This document shows positions 30,121 to 39,512 of a stretch of 64,000 nucleotides of DNA, piece after piece. The DNA is from Levilactobacillus lindianensis (GTDB lineage: Bacteria > Bacillota > Bacilli > Lactobacillales > Lactobacillaceae). How positions within the stretch are numbered: the stretch's first letter is position 1; the number at the start of each line of letters is the position of its first letter. The stretch lies in the NCBI RefSeq assembly GCF_003946095.1, contig NZ_RHOD01000010.1, positions 33,318 through 97,317 on the forward strand. Reading direction: 5' to 3'. The position numbers and the translations under genes were made by a program. The notes under the pieces are model-generated. The model was not told the DNA's origin. It saw only the letters and a program-made list of their open reading frames with translations, and searched no databases.

Positions 30121-31416
30121 GTGGAACAGATCAACATTATTGATGCCAGCAAGCACGTCGATGAAAAAGTAAAAATTGGTGTCTGGCTCACCAATAAGCG
30201 TTCCAGTGGGAAGATTGCTTTCCTACAATTGCGGGACGGAACCGCTTTTTTCCAAGGTGTCGTTCTTAAAAAAGCCGTCGACGAAGCAACCTTTGAATTA
30301 GCAAAGGAAATTCGTCAAGAAACCAGTATGTGGATCACAGGGATCATTCACCAGGATGACCGGTCACACTTTGGCTATGAAATCGAAGTTGAATCGATCG
30401 AAGTTATTGGCGAAAGTGAAGACTATCCTATTACACCTAAAGAACACGGGGTTGATTTCTTAATGGACCACCGTCACCTTTGGCTGCGTTCATCTAAGCC
30501 ACACGCTCTGATGCGGATTCGTAACGAGGTTATCCGGGCCACTTATGAATTCTACAACAAGGAAGGTTTCACCAAGATTGATTCCCCAATCTTGACGGGG
30601 AGTGCGCCTGAAGGAACGACCGACTTGTTCCACACGGAATACTTTGATCGTGACGCTTACCTGTCACAATCCGGGCAACTTTACGCCGAAGCCGGGGCCA
30701 TGGCCTTTAACAAGGTCTTCACCTTTGGTCCAACGTTCCGGGCTGAAAAGTCCAAGACGCGTCGTCACTTGATCGAATTCTGGATGATTGAACCCGAAAT
30801 GGCCTTCATGCACCAAGAACAAAGTCTTGAAGTTCAAGAACAATACGTGGCTTTCTTGGTTCAAAATGTCATTGACCACTGTGCCGCTGACTTGAAGACC
30901 TTGGACCGTGACGTTGACGTTCTGAAGAAGTACACGCACCTGCCTTACCCACGAATCAGCTACGATGAAGCTATTGAGTTGTTGAAGGCTAATGGCTTTG
31001 ACGTGGACTGGGGTGTCGACTTCGGATCACCAGAAGAAACCTTCCTGGCCGATCATTTTGACAAGCCCGTCTTCGTGTTGAACTACCCGAAGGCTATCAA
31101 GCCATTCTACATGAAGCCACATCCAACGCGTGACGATGTTTACATCTGTGCTGACCTCTTAGCCCCAGAAGGCTATGGGGAAATCATTGGTGGGTCCGAA
31201 CGTGAAGTAGACTACGACAAGTTACTCGAACAAGTTAAGAAGGCTGGCCTCGATCCAGAGGAATACAGCTGGTACCTTGACTTGCGGAAGTACGGGTCCG
31301 TGCCTCACTCTGGTTTCGGGATGGGTCTCGAACGCTTCCTGACCTGGATTACCGGTGAGGAACACGTCCGTGAGGCGATTCCATTCCCACGGTTGTTGAA
31401 CCGTATTTACCCATAG
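30121..31416 (+). CDS. asnS: asparaginyl-tRNA synthetase
   Basis: A 431-residue class IIb synthetase that charges tRNA-Asn. It has an N-terminal OB-fold anticodon-binding domain ([20 protein letters not shown]), motif 2 in [19 protein letters not shown] and motif 3 in [15 protein letters not shown] near the end. GTG 30121 fits GGAGG at 7 bases; the ATG at 30115 is too close to it. No T-box leader was seen; the gene is read from upstream. Confidence 0.96.
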   Translation: MEQINIIDASKHVDEKVKIGVWLTNKRSSGKIAFLQLRDGTAFFQGVVLKKAVDEATFELAKEIRQETSMWITGIIHQDDRSHFGYEIEVESIEVIGESEDYPITPKEHGVDFLMDHRHLWLRSSKPHALMRIRNEVIRATYEFYNKEGFTKIDSPILTGSAPEGTTDLFHTEYFDRDAYLSQSGQLYAEAGAMAFNKVFTFGPTFRAEKSKTRRHLIEFWMIEPEMAFMHQEQSLEVQEQYVAFLVQNVIDHCAADLKTLDRDVDVLKKYTHLPYPRISYDEAIELLKANGFDVDWGVDFGSPEETFLADHFDKPVFVLNYPKAIKPFYMKPHPTRDDVYICADLLAPEGYGEIIGGSEREVDYDKLLEQVKKAGLDPEEYSWYLDLRKYGSVPHSGFGMGLERFLTWITGEEHVREAIPFPRLLNRIYP

Positions 31417-31431
31417 AAATTAACGGATCAC

Positions 31432-31470
31432 ACGACCGGACTGCCTGTTGGCGTTCGGTCGTTTCCTTTA
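31432..31470 (+). terminator. intrinsic terminator after asnS
   Basis: ACGACCGGA at 31432-31440 pairs with TTCGGTCGT at 31454-31462 (one G-U pair), followed by TTTCCTTTA. Confidence 0.6.
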
Positions 31471-31519
31471 TACGGCGATTTGTGAGCCGTAACGTGTCAA
31501 TGATAGGGGGTCATGATAA

Positions 31520-32224
31520 ATGGATGATTTTATGCGACGCTATATTCAGGGTGGTCAGACCAGTGTGGCCAACTATCTCCTCGATAATTTTCGAGCGGTG
31601 GGGATGACCACGGATCAGTTATTGGTATACATTCAGTTGCGTCGCGAGATGGATCGAGGCGTGCTTATGCCCGATGCCGATAAGCTCGCCAAGAGACTGG
31701 GCTGGAACCAGCAGCGCGTCTATCAGGTATTACATGAGATGATTGAAAATAAGTTGATGACCATTGAAAGTGTCACAACATCTCAAGGCCAGAGTCAGGA
31801 TGCCTATGACTTCCGTTTGCTAATCGAGAAGCTTAGCCAATTGTCAGTCCAAGAGAAAACGGTCGTGGCTAAGGCCGCTAGACAAGCCGAAACCACCGAC
31901 CGGGCCACCGTGTTTGGCCAGATCGAAACCGAATTTGGTCGGCCACTCTCGCCTCTGGAGATGGAGAGCATTAACCATTGGTTAGATGACGACCATTACA
32001 AGCCCGAGCTGATCCAACTAGCCTTAAAGGAGGCCGTCCTCAACCAGGTCTATAACCTCAAGTACATGGACCGAATTCTACTGAATTGGGAAAAGAAGAA
32101 CCTCACAACGGCAGTCCAAGTCCAACGTGACAAGGAACGCCAACAGCCACGGCGAAGTGCCAAACCGACGACGCCCGGTGGTGAGGTACCTGACGTGCCA
32201 ATCTTTAAGTTAACGGATAATTAG
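31520..32224 (+). CDS. dnaD: DNA replication initiation protein DnaD
   Basis: A 234-residue primosomal protein with an N-terminal winged-helix domain (about residues 15-100; RLGWNQQRVYQVLHEMIENKL is the recognition part) and a C-terminal DnaB/DnaD domain (about 125-195) containing the YxxxI-type segment YNLKYMDRILLNWEKKN. It helps load the replicative helicase with DnaB and DnaI. The usual Firmicutes neighbour nth (endonuclease III) is not found downstream; a non-coding block lies there instead. Confidence 0.93.
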   Translation: MDDFMRRYIQGGQTSVANYLLDNFRAVGMTTDQLLVYIQLRREMDRGVLMPDADKLAKRLGWNQQRVYQVLHEMIENKLMTIESVTTSQGQSQDAYDFRLLIEKLSQLSVQEKTVVAKAARQAETTDRATVFGQIETEFGRPLSPLEMESINHWLDDDHYKPELIQLALKEAVLNQVYNLKYMDRILLNWEKKNLTTAVQVQRDKERQQPRRSAKPTTPGGEVPDVPIFKLTDN

Positions 32225-32237
32225 ATAGCCTAAGGGG

Positions 32238-32283
32238 AATCCCCGTTGATCGTTTTTTAATGACGATTGGTGGGGATTTTTTT
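32238..32283 (+). terminator. intrinsic terminator after dnaD
   Basis: AATCCCC at 32238-32244 pairs with GGGGATT at 32272-32278. The helix continues through four consecutive G-U pairs into ATCGT/ACGAT, and seven T follow the hairpin. Confidence 0.85.
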
Positions 32284-32718
32284 GTCGTTGCCTATGGAGC
32301 TCTTATAGGTTGGCTGGTATAACAATGTGCTGACAAGATTAGCGTGACAAGTTATGAGGTATCTTGCCAGATAACAGGCAGGGATAATTGTCAATTTTAA
32401 AAAAGTTGAACGGAAAATTTTTATTTAATTCATTGATCAGGCACCGCGTTTGATTCAAAGTTTTCAGCAGTGTTTTGTTTTCGTCACTGTGGCCGATAAA
32501 AACAAATTTAGCCGGAGGAGACCAGGGATGGAGCCAGCCGTGGCGGTACTGTTAGACCGAGAGGGCTTTCTCGGCCTTACAGTACGGGCGACCTTTAAGA
32601 CCCGCGTTCGGGGCTTAAAGTCGAGCGAGAAGCCCTAGGGGCTGAAGCGGCCCCACAGCAGGCGTAATCCCTGGCAGCCGCAGGCGGCCCTTTATCACTA
32701 AACTAGGAGACAACAAAA
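32284..32718. other. gene-free interval between dnaD and pbp1A
   Basis: Apart from the structured block at 32505-32695, nothing protein-coding is supported. The left half (32300-32500) is AT-rich with possible promoter elements but no clear -35/-10 pair. The 62-codon open frame at 32450-32638 crosses the RNA-like stems and has no ribosome-binding site. Confidence 0.5.
32505..32695 (+). ncRNA. candidate multi-branched structured RNA (strand uncertain)
   Basis: A GC-rich block in an AT-rich gap. CCAGGGAT 32522-32529 pairs with ATCCCTGG 32667-32674, closing about 137 bases. Inside are three hairpins: GTACTGT 32546-32552 with ACAGTAC 32579-32585, containing CCGAGA/TCTCGG; CGAC+TTTAAG 32589-32599 with CTTAAA+GTCG 32614-32623, containing CCCG/CGGG; and AGCCC/GGGCT at 32631-32643. 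GTGG 32540-32543 can also pair with CCAC 32653-32656. No RNA family is recognised; function and strand are open. Confidence 0.6.
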
Positions 32719-32760
32719 AACCTCCCCAACGCAACCATAAGCGGTTGAGTCGGGGAGGTT
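32719..32760 (-). terminator. intrinsic terminator after pbp1A
   Basis: AACCTCCCC at 32719-32727 pairs with GGGGAGGTT at 32752-32760, with further CAACC/GGTTG pairing inside. On the minus strand it ends in six T. Confidence 0.85.
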
Positions 32761-32772
32761 TAGACTATCGTG

Positions 32773-35049
32773 TTAATTTTTATTGTCGTCAGCGTTATTC
32801 GTAGATGACGTCTGCGTGTTGTTATCATCGTCATTTCCGTTACCGCTAGGCTTCTGCTCCGTGCTTGAGGATTCCTTACTGGTGCTAGATTCAGTCGTTG
32901 AGGATTCCGTCTTAGAAGAGCTGGAACTGGTCGTCGCTTGATTGTTACTGCTGTAGGCCGAGGAATTCGTGTTGTTGGTCGACCCATATTGACTGGTTGC
33001 CGTGGTATCTGTGACGGTGCCAGGGTGGCCAGTGACGTAGTATTCTGTCTTGCCATTTTGAGTCGTCCGAGTGACGGTACTTGGGGCTGTCCAGTCGGTG
33101 TTGGTACTCTTAGCGGCAAGATAGCTCATTTCATACTTGTAAATTTCTTGGGCAATCGTGGTCTGGGATTCACTGACGTAGTGGCCGGCCTGGAACTGCT
33201 TATCATAACCAGTCCAGACAGAGACGGCATAGTTCTTGGTGTAACCCGTGAACCAGGAGTCCATCGTGGCGCCATCTGGGACCTTGTCGGCGTAGTCGTC
33301 AGGATAGGAATCAGTCCCAGTCTTCCCGGCTTGGTAAAGCCCGGAGATGGCGGCTGAACGACCGGAACCACTTTCATTGGTAATGACATCCTTCATCATA
33401 TCGGTCAACATGAAGGCTGTAGCGGCGCTCATAGCACGTTTACCAGTGGAAGCGTAGTTATGCTTCTTGCCATCCTGTGTGACCACCTTGGAGACCAGGT
33501 AAGGCTTGTAGTAGGTCCCGCCGTTGGCGAAGGCCGCGTAGGCGGCAGCTTCCTGTTCGGAGGAGATGTACAACCCGATCCCATTTTGTAAGGTCAACGT
33601 CTTATCAAATGTCATTCCTAAGCCTTCGAGGAACTTTGTGGCCTTAGAAATCCCAACATTTTGTAAGGTCCGAACCGCCGGAATGTTCCGAGATTCGTAG
33701 AGGGCCTTACGCATGGTAATCGTGCCTTGATATTGCTTATCCCAGTCATAGAGGCTCTTGTCGGTCCCAGGATACGTAAATGCCGTATCCTTGACGGGTT
33801 CGTAGGTTGGGTAGTAGAGATGTTCAATGGCTGGCCCATAGTCCATCAGAGGCTTAGCCGTTGAGGCACTGGACCGGTCCGTCTGGACGGCACGGTTCAA
33901 CCCAAAGGTAACATTCCCAGTCTTTCGGCCACCAATCATGGCGACCACTTGACCATTATTAGGGTTCACAATTGTGGACCCAACTTGGAACTTACTGGAA
34001 GGAAAGTTGACGTAGTTACCTGAGTTGACGATGCTGTAAAGCTTCTTCTGGGCACCCATGTCGAGGTTGGTGTAGACCTTCAGCCCACCGGTAGTGGTGT
34101 TGTAACCCTTAGCCTTGAGTTCGGCGTACACTTGTTTCAAGTAGGCGTCGATGACCTTGGTCGTCTTGGCGTCGGTTGTGGTTGAATGATGGGTCTTAAC
34201 CAACCCGGTCTTGATGTTCGTGGCCTTAGCTTGCGCGGCCTGGGCGGACGTGATGGCATTGTTCTTCGCCATGGCGTCTAACACCAGGTTCCGCCGCTTC
34301 TCGGCATATTGGGGGTAAGTCGTCGGATCATAGTCGTTGGGGGCTTGAGGCATCCCAGCGAGGAGGGCCAACTGTGGTAATTCGAGATCTTTCAGGTCCT
34401 TACCGTAGTAATACTCTGCGGCTGTTTGCATCCCGTAGACCCCGTTACCCATGTAGACCTTGTTAATATAATATTCCAAGATCTGATCTTTGGAATAGTT
34501 GTGGTCGACCTTGAGGGCCAACCAGGCTTCTTGGGCCTTACGCTTCAAGGTTCGATCGGCGGCCGCCGTTGAGAAGACGGACAGTTTAACCAATTGCTGG
34601 GTTAAGGTACTCCCACCTTGCATCCCCAGAGAAGACCCGGTGACGTTAGCAAATGCGGCACCGACAATCCGAATAGGGTCAACCCCATTGTTCTTGTAGA
34701 AACGCCGGTCTTCGGTGGAAACCACGGCTTGTTTCAGAGTGGTCGGGATCCCGTTATTTCTAACGTAGTTTCGGTTCTGAGCCCCCAACCGGGAGATGAC
34801 CTTACCGTTGGCGTCATAGACGCGTGTGGAGGTATCACTGGAAAGGGCGGACTGGGTAATCTTCGGGGCGCTCTGGGCGTAGAAGAAGAAAAGCCCGGCG
34901 CCGGCCAAGATTCCTAGGACACCGATTGCCACGATAACGAACAGCACCCGGCGAAAAGTGCGCCAACCGTTGTGCGGTCGTTTGGGGCCGGAGGTGGACG
35001 CGTTATGGCGACTCATCCGCGTACCACCGGTAGAATTGTTACTAGACAT
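32773..35049 (-). CDS. pbp1A: bifunctional class A penicillin-binding protein 1A
   Basis: A 758-residue cell-wall synthase. Residues 1-34 are cytoplasmic and basic, one membrane anchor spans about 35-57, a GT51 glycosyltransferase domain follows (STEDRRFYKNNGVD, QGGSTLTQQLVK), then the transpeptidase with SASTAKP (catalytic Ser), SRN and AGKTGTD motifs. The last ~90 residues are a low-complexity Ser/Thr/Asn-rich tail. It polymerises and crosslinks peptidoglycan. It is 33 bases downstream of recU on the minus strand, the conserved Firmicutes pair. Confidence 0.95.
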   Translation of the reverse strand: MSSNNSTGGTRMSRHNASTSGPKRPHNGWRTFRRVLFVIVAIGVLGILAGAGLFFFYAQSAPKITQSALSSDTSTRVYDANGKVISRLGAQNRNYVRNNGIPTTLKQAVVSTEDRRFYKNNGVDPIRIVGAAFANVTGSSLGMQGGSTLTQQLVKLSVFSTAAADRTLKRKAQEAWLALKVDHNYSKDQILEYYINKVYMGNGVYGMQTAAEYYYGKDLKDLELPQLALLAGMPQAPNDYDPTTYPQYAEKRRNLVLDAMAKNNAITSAQAAQAKATNIKTGLVKTHHSTTTDAKTTKVIDAYLKQVYAELKAKGYNTTTGGLKVYTNLDMGAQKKLYSIVNSGNYVNFPSSKFQVGSTIVNPNNGQVVAMIGGRKTGNVTFGLNRAVQTDRSSASTAKPLMDYGPAIEHLYYPTYEPVKDTAFTYPGTDKSLYDWDKQYQGTITMRKALYESRNIPAVRTLQNVGISKATKFLEGLGMTFDKTLTLQNGIGLYISSEQEAAAYAAFANGGTYYKPYLVSKVVTQDGKKHNYASTGKRAMSAATAFMLTDMMKDVITNESGSGRSAAISGLYQAGKTGTDSYPDDYADKVPDGATMDSWFTGYTKNYAVSVWTGYDKQFQAGHYVSESQTTIAQEIYKYEMSYLAAKSTNTDWTAPSTVTRTTQNGKTEYYVTGHPGTVTDTTATSQYGSTNNTNSSAYSSNNQATTSSSSSKTESSTTESSTSKESSSTEQKPSGNGNDDDNNTQTSSTNNADDNKN

Positions 35050-35082
35050 GTTAATCTCCTTTGCGTTTAAACGTGTTCGCTG

Positions 35083-35685
35083 CTAGAGCAGCTGATCCAC
35101 GGCTTTGAGATAGGGAACCGGTAGCTGCAATTGCGCAGGCAAAAGGATTCCCTTGGCAGCGATGTCCGCATAGGGCACGGACTTACGGCCGCCTTGAATT
35201 TGTTGATCCCAGAAGGTGAACAGGTCTTCGGCACGGTACAGATAGGTTTCATGGCGACTGACAAACTTAATAATAGCAAAACAAATGCCGCCCTGAGCCG
35301 TGCAGGCTCGCATGTGATCGATCTGGTGTTGATGAAAGTTTTTCAACGGGAAGGAGGACTTGTTCTTGGTTTCCTTCGCGTCGAAGTCGAGGTAGTGGCC
35401 CCGATAGACCCCGTTGTAATCAGTCGTGGACGCGGTGCTGAAGTAGGCTTCCTTAATCACAGCTGCACTGCGTTTGGGATAATCGACCTTAACGATTTGG
35501 ATGGGGGTTGGCTTCTTGTGAACCACCGCCAATCCACGGGTCTCATAATACGTGTTACTCTGGTTGAGCTCTTCCTCTAGCGTCATGCCCCGTTTCCCAT
35601 AATTAGTATAGGAACTGGGAAACTTGGGCCCCGACGGTGTCACTGGTGTTTGATAGGCATTCCCATTGGGATACCGAATAGTCAT
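35083..35685 (-). CDS. recU: Holliday junction resolvase RecU
   Basis: A 200-residue nuclease that resolves recombination junctions. The N-terminal stalk region NYGKRGMTLEEELNQSN, the catalytic residues in TDYNGVYRGHYLDFDAKETKNK (Asp and Glu-x-Lys) and the HQIDHMRACTAQGGICF segment are intact. It is transcribed with pbp1A, as in Bacillus and streptococci. Confidence 0.96.
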   Translation of the reverse strand: MTIRYPNGNAYQTPVTPSGPKFPSSYTNYGKRGMTLEEELNQSNTYYETRGLAVVHKKPTPIQIVKVDYPKRSAAVIKEAYFSTASTTDYNGVYRGHYLDFDAKETKNKSSFPLKNFHQHQIDHMRACTAQGGICFAIIKFVSRHETYLYRAEDLFTFWDQQIQGGRKSVPYADIAAKGILLPAQLQLPVPYLKAVDQLL

Positions 35686-35876
35686 CGACTCCTCACACTC
35701 CTTGTCGAAAGCTGGTTCGCATTTGTGGCCCAGTTATTGACATTATACCAAGGTGGGGCAGAAATAAAAACTCCCAAGCAGACTGGACGCCAGACTTTTC
35801 CAATAATTTAACGTCTTTTCATTGCTCCCACCGAAAATCTTCGCTAAACTATAGGAAGAACAAAGGGGGAATTCTG

Positions 35877-36446
35877 GTGAGTCGACTGTGGGTGACGGGT
35901 TATCGAAGCTATGAACTCGGGGTCTTTGGCACCGAGGATAAGAAACTTCTGGTTCTAAAGGACGCGCTAAGAAAAGTTCTCATTGGTAAAATTGAAAATG
36001 GCACTGATTGGCTGATTACCGGGGGGCAACTGGGAGTCGAGCAGTGGGTCATCGAGGTTGCCTTGACCTTAAGAGATGAGTATCCAGAGCTGAAGATCGC
36101 GATGATGACGCCGTTTGCCGAATTCGGTAACAACTGGAATGAAGCCAATCAGGCCCAATTAGCCAGCATCATGAGTCGCACGGACTTCCATGAACCGGTC
36201 AGTGCCCAACCTTATCACAGTCCCCAACAGTTAAGAAACTATCAAGAATTTATGTTGACCCATACAGATGAAGCCGTGATGGTTTATGATTTAGAGGTTG
36301 AAGGCAAACCTAAGTATGATTACCGGGCGATTGAAAAGTTCCAGGAGCAACATACTTACCCCCTGACGATGGTTGATATGGAATGGCTACAAGAAAGTGC
36401 CAATGAATATCAAGAAAATTTAAATAATGGTTCCCAATTTGAATGA
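35877..36446 (+). CDS. ypsA: YpsA family protein (DUF1273)
   Basis: A 189-residue SLOG-superfamily protein with the Rossmann-like pattern LWVTGYRSYELGVF at the start and DWLITGGQLGVEQWVIEVAL near residue 43. In Bacillus and Staphylococcus YpsA influences cell division and is encoded next to gpsB, as here. It begins with GTG after a long A/G-rich Shine-Dalgarno region and is divergent from recU. Confidence 0.92.
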   Translation: MSRLWVTGYRSYELGVFGTEDKKLLVLKDALRKVLIGKIENGTDWLITGGQLGVEQWVIEVALTLRDEYPELKIAMMTPFAEFGNNWNEANQAQLASIMSRTDFHEPVSAQPYHSPQQLRNYQEFMLTHTDEAVMVYDLEVEGKPKYDYRAIEKFQEQHTYPLTMVDMEWLQESANEYQENLNNGSQFE

Positions 36447-36501
36447 AAACTGGTATTATTAATATTGCCGGTTTGATATGACAACGAGGTGTAAATAATC
36501 G

Positions 36502-36855
36502 ATGGAAAACATTAAGTTCACTCCAAAAGAAATTTTGCAAAAGCAATTTCGACAAAAGATGCGTGGTTACGATCCAGATGACGTTGATACGTTCTTGGAC
36601 AACGTGATCAAGGACTACGACACCTTTGTTAAGGAAAATCAACGCCTGCAAGACGAAAACGAACGGTTGTTAGCGAAGGTTGATGAATTAACGAAGCAAG
36701 TGCAAGTTGGCGTTAGCCAACCGCAAACTTCGACAACCAGCCAACCAACGTCCAGTGTCACCAACATGGATATTCTCAAGCGTTTATCCAACTTGGAACG
36801 TCACGTTTTCGGTTCACAATTAGATAATGATCCAAACGAGTCACATCGTTTGTAG
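36502..36855 (+). CDS. gpsB: cell division regulator GpsB
   Basis: A 117-residue DivIVA-like coiled-coil protein. The N-terminal lipid-binding and PBP-binding part contains the [24 protein letters not shown] pattern; a coiled coil (about residues 35-70) and a Gln/Thr/Ser-rich linker lead to a C-terminal oligomerisation helix. GpsB links penicillin-binding proteins with division proteins at the septum. It lies between ypsA and rnpB, a conserved order. Confidence 0.95.
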   Translation: MENIKFTPKEILQKQFRQKMRGYDPDDVDTFLDNVIKDYDTFVKENQRLQDENERLLAKVDELTKQVQVGVSQPQTSTTSQPTSSVTNMDILKRLSNLERHVFGSQLDNDPNESHRL

Positions 36856-36865
36856 AATTATAAAG

Positions 36866-37268
36866 ACTGGTGTAAATCCTGAGTAATCGCGGTCGGCTTA
36901 TGTCGGCTGAGGAAAGTCCATGCTCGCACAGACTGCGATGTCTGTAGTGTTCGTGCTCGGTGAAAAAATAAGCCGGGGAGCGTTAGCAATAACGTTACGG
37001 CGGGAAAAAACGGCTAAGGCTTCGGCTATGCTTGAGTATCCCTGAAAAGTGCCACAGTGACGATACGTCTAGGAAAACCTAGGCGGTGGAACGCGGTAAA
37101 CCCCTCGAGCGGGCAACCCAAACTTTTGGTAGGGGCGCTTCACATATGGAAATGAACGAAATGTGGGGGGAGAGGAAACTCTCGAGATAGATGATTACTG
37201 CCAGTCAATCGTTTGCCTGAAACGGTTGGGTGGTACAAAACATGGCTTACAGGGATTTACACCATGTC
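36866..37268 (+). ncRNA. rnpB: RNase P RNA, type B
   Basis: The catalytic RNA of RNase P that trims tRNA 5' leaders. The terminal stem pairs GGTGTAAATCC at 36869-36879 with GGATTTACACC at 37253-37263. The universally conserved GAGGAAAGTCC element is near 36910, and the type-B core GAGCGGGCAACCC and late AGATAGATGATTAC elements are present. It lies between gpsB and ypsC, as in other Firmicutes, and has its own terminator. Confidence 0.95.
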
Positions 37269-37273
37269 AGGTC

Positions 37274-37300
37274 GGTGGGAGCTTGCTCCCACCTTTTTTT
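37274..37300 (+). terminator. intrinsic terminator after rnpB
   Basis: GGTGGGAG at 37274-37281 pairs with CTCCCACC at 37286-37293 over a CTTG loop, followed by seven T. Confidence 0.92.
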
Positions 37301-37428
37301 ATAGCTAATTTATGGGGTGAAAGGCCTTCGGTGGTACACTGAAGGTAAAGTCGACTTGTCGCGGTAGCGGTCGACGGCGTTCGCCATTTAAAGCATTGTA
37401 CCGTGGAGTCAGAAACAAGGAGGATGTT

Positions 37429-38574
37429 ATGAAAAAATTTCATTTATACGCCGCCACTGCGAGTGGTATCGAAGCCATCGCTGGGCGTGAATTACGGGAA
37501 CTGGGCTATGATACCCAGGTTGAGAATGGCCGAGTTCGCTTTGATGGGACGATCGAAGATATTCTGCGAACGAACCTCTGGCTCAGAACGGCCGACCGGG
37601 TGCGGATCATCGTGGCCGAATTCGATGCCGTAACCTTCGATGAATTGTTCGAAGCCACCAGGGCCGTTGCTTGGGATGAATTACTCCCAATGGACGCCGC
37701 CTTCCCCGTTGAAGGTCGTTCCAAGAAGTCGCAATTACATAGTGTGCCTGACGCCCAAGCGATCGTGAAGAAGGCCGTTGCCACTAAGTTGGCTGCGGTC
37801 TATCACCGGCGGACGCGGATGCCGGAAACGGGTGCGACGTATCCTTTGGAAGTGATGATCGACAAGGACCACGTGATGTTAACGCTCGATACCACCGGCC
37901 CGAGTCTCTTTAAACGCGGCTACCGGGTTGGTAAGGGTGGCGCGCCGATTAAGGAAAACATGGCGGCGGCCTTGATTGCCCTGACCAGCTGGCACAAAGA
38001 TATGCCATTCTGGGATCCCGTCTGTGGGTCCGGGACAATCCCCATTGAAGCCGCATTGATTGGCCGTAACTTGGCCCCGGGCTTCAATCGCGACTTCACC
38101 TGTGAAAGTTGGGACTGGGTGCCACAAGAGTTGAGTGACCAAGTCCGTGACGAAGCCGACGCCAAGGCCGACTACGACACCCCCTTACAAATTTTTGGGA
38201 GTGATATCGACGAAAACATGGTCGCCATTGCCAAGAAGAACGCCCAAGAGGCCGGCTTGTCACAAGATATCACTTTCCGCCAGTTAGCGGTTCAAGACTT
38301 TGAAACTGACCTGAAGCATGGGGTCATTGTCGCCAACCCACCTTATGGGGAACGATTAAGTGACCAGGCTAGTGTTCGGGAACTCTACAAGCAAATGGGA
38401 GAAGTCTTCCGGCCCATGACCGACTGGTCAACCTACGTGCTGACAGCCGATCTGGAATTTGAACACTTCTACGGTAAGAAGGCCACGAAGACCCGGAAGC
38501 TTTATAACGGGGCGCTTCGGACAGATTACTTCCAGTTCTGGGCACAGCGACAACCACGGCGGTCGAAGGAGTAG
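37429..38574 (+). CDS. ypsC: THUMP-domain 23S rRNA G2445-type N2-methyltransferase (YpsC/RlmL)
   Basis: A 381-residue methyltransferase with a THUMP RNA-binding domain (about residues 45-155) and a Rossmann methylase. The catalytic motif is VANPPYGERL near residue 303 and the SAM-binding segment is WDPVCGSGTIPIEAALIG near residue 195. It lacks the second methylase of E. coli RlmL/RlmK. ATG 37429 follows AAGGAGG. It lies after rnpB as in Bacillus. The target guanine is inferred from the family. Confidence 0.92.
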   Translation: MKKFHLYAATASGIEAIAGRELRELGYDTQVENGRVRFDGTIEDILRTNLWLRTADRVRIIVAEFDAVTFDELFEATRAVAWDELLPMDAAFPVEGRSKKSQLHSVPDAQAIVKKAVATKLAAVYHRRTRMPETGATYPLEVMIDKDHVMLTLDTTGPSLFKRGYRVGKGGAPIKENMAAALIALTSWHKDMPFWDPVCGSGTIPIEAALIGRNLAPGFNRDFTCESWDWVPQELSDQVRDEADAKADYDTPLQIFGSDIDENMVAIAKKNAQEAGLSQDITFRQLAVQDFETDLKHGVIVANPPYGERLSDQASVRELYKQMGEVFRPMTDWSTYVLTADLEFEHFYGKKATKTRKLYNGALRTDYFQFWAQRQPRRSKE

Positions 38575-38579
38575 ATAGC

Positions 38580-38960
38580 GTGATTAAGACGGATTGTGTT
38601 TTCTGTCAAAAGAGCGACATTGTTTTGGAGAATGACTTGGCTAAGGCCTTCTGGGATCTACATCCGGTCCGTAAGGGACATCTCCTGATCGTGCCCAAGC
38701 AGCACTATGCCACGTATTTTGATATTCCGGGCCCGACCAAACGGGCCATGGATGCGCTCTTGGCAGATGGCCGATCTCTGTTGGACCGGACCTATCAGCC
38801 AGCCGGCTATAACATCGGGATTAACGTGGGAGCGGCCGCCGGTCAAACGGTGATGCATGCGCACGTTCATCTGATTCCCCGTTATACGGGCGATGTGCCC
38901 GATCCACGTGGTGGTGTTCGGAAGCTCATCCCCGCAGCCGTGAAGCGAATTCTAAAATAA
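38580..38960 (+). CDS. HIT family nucleotide-binding hydrolase
   Basis: A 126-residue histidine-triad protein with the catalytic HAHVHLIP (HxHxH) motif near residue 93 and an N-terminal CVFCQ metal-binding-like pair. HIT proteins hydrolyse nucleoside phosphoramidates or dinucleotides. It starts at GTG five bases after the ypsC stop, so the two genes are co-transcribed. The exact substrate is not known. Confidence 0.92.
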   Translation: MIKTDCVFCQKSDIVLENDLAKAFWDLHPVRKGHLLIVPKQHYATYFDIPGPTKRAMDALLADGRSLLDRTYQPAGYNIGINVGAAAGQTVMHAHVHLIPRYTGDVPDPRGGVRKLIPAAVKRILK

Positions 38961-38966
38961 ATTCAT

Positions 38967-38999
38967 GAGAGTCTTGGCAAATTCGCTGAGACTCTTTTG
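38967..38999 (+). terminator. intrinsic terminator after the HIT gene
   Basis: AGAGTCT at 38968-38974 pairs with AGACTCT at 38989-38995, followed by TTTTG. Confidence 0.6.
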
Positions 39000-39222
39000 T
39001 TAGCTTTCGAGTTAAAGCGCCTGATGCGCAATGAATTAGTGGCGTAAATATTTGGCGTGAAGAGATTACTGTACGACTCAGCTCAATCGGGTTTGCATGG
39101 TTGCTAAAGTTAGTGACTTTCTTAAGGTTATCCGAAGTAGTGGTTATTTCGGGGTGAAACTGATAAGCTAGCTTTGTGGTTAGGGGCCACACGAGTTTAA
39201 TTAAGCTAAGGGGGAGTTTAAA

Positions 39223-39417
39223 ATGAAAAAAGATCGGATTGTCTTAACGACCTTAGTCGTCTTTGCGGTCATGTTCTTAAGCCTGGTGCTCGTTTTAATG
39301 AAGTCACCACTTTGGTTGGCATTCCCACTGGCGTTTGCCGCTCTGGGTGCCGTATGTTACGGCGTAGAAGGAATTGTCGAAAATAAAAAACAACAGCGCA
39401 GTGAGCGCAAAGCTTAA
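39223..39417 (+). CDS. small two-helix membrane protein (64 aa)
   Basis: Begins MKKDRIVLTTLVVFAV, with two hydrophobic segments (about residues 7-27 and 30-50) and a short charged tail rich in Lys, Gln and Arg. A GGGGGAG site precedes the ATG. It is flanked by a gene-free 260-base region and its own terminator. This is a common type of short lactobacillus membrane protein without known function. Confidence 0.75.
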   Translation: MKKDRIVLTTLVVFAVMFLSLVLVLMKSPLWLAFPLAFAALGAVCYGVEGIVENKKQQRSERKA

Positions 39418-39427
39418 TCGTAAAAAT

Positions 39428-39452
39428 AAAGAGGCCGGTGAGCCTCTTTTTT
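39428..39452 (+). terminator. intrinsic terminator after the small membrane protein
   Basis: AAAGAGGC at 39428-39435 pairs with GCCTCTTT at 39442-39449, running into TTT. Confidence 0.8.
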
Positions 39453-39512
39453 CGTGGTTTACGTTAGCCAAACAGCTTGGTAGAATGAACGAGTAAAGGA
39501 TGATGACGCAAT

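Noticed and set aside
32450..32638. 62-codon plus-strand open frame over the structured block
   Set aside because: It has no ribosome-binding site, its codons follow the stems of the RNA-like structure, and the product resembles no protein; the signal is structural.
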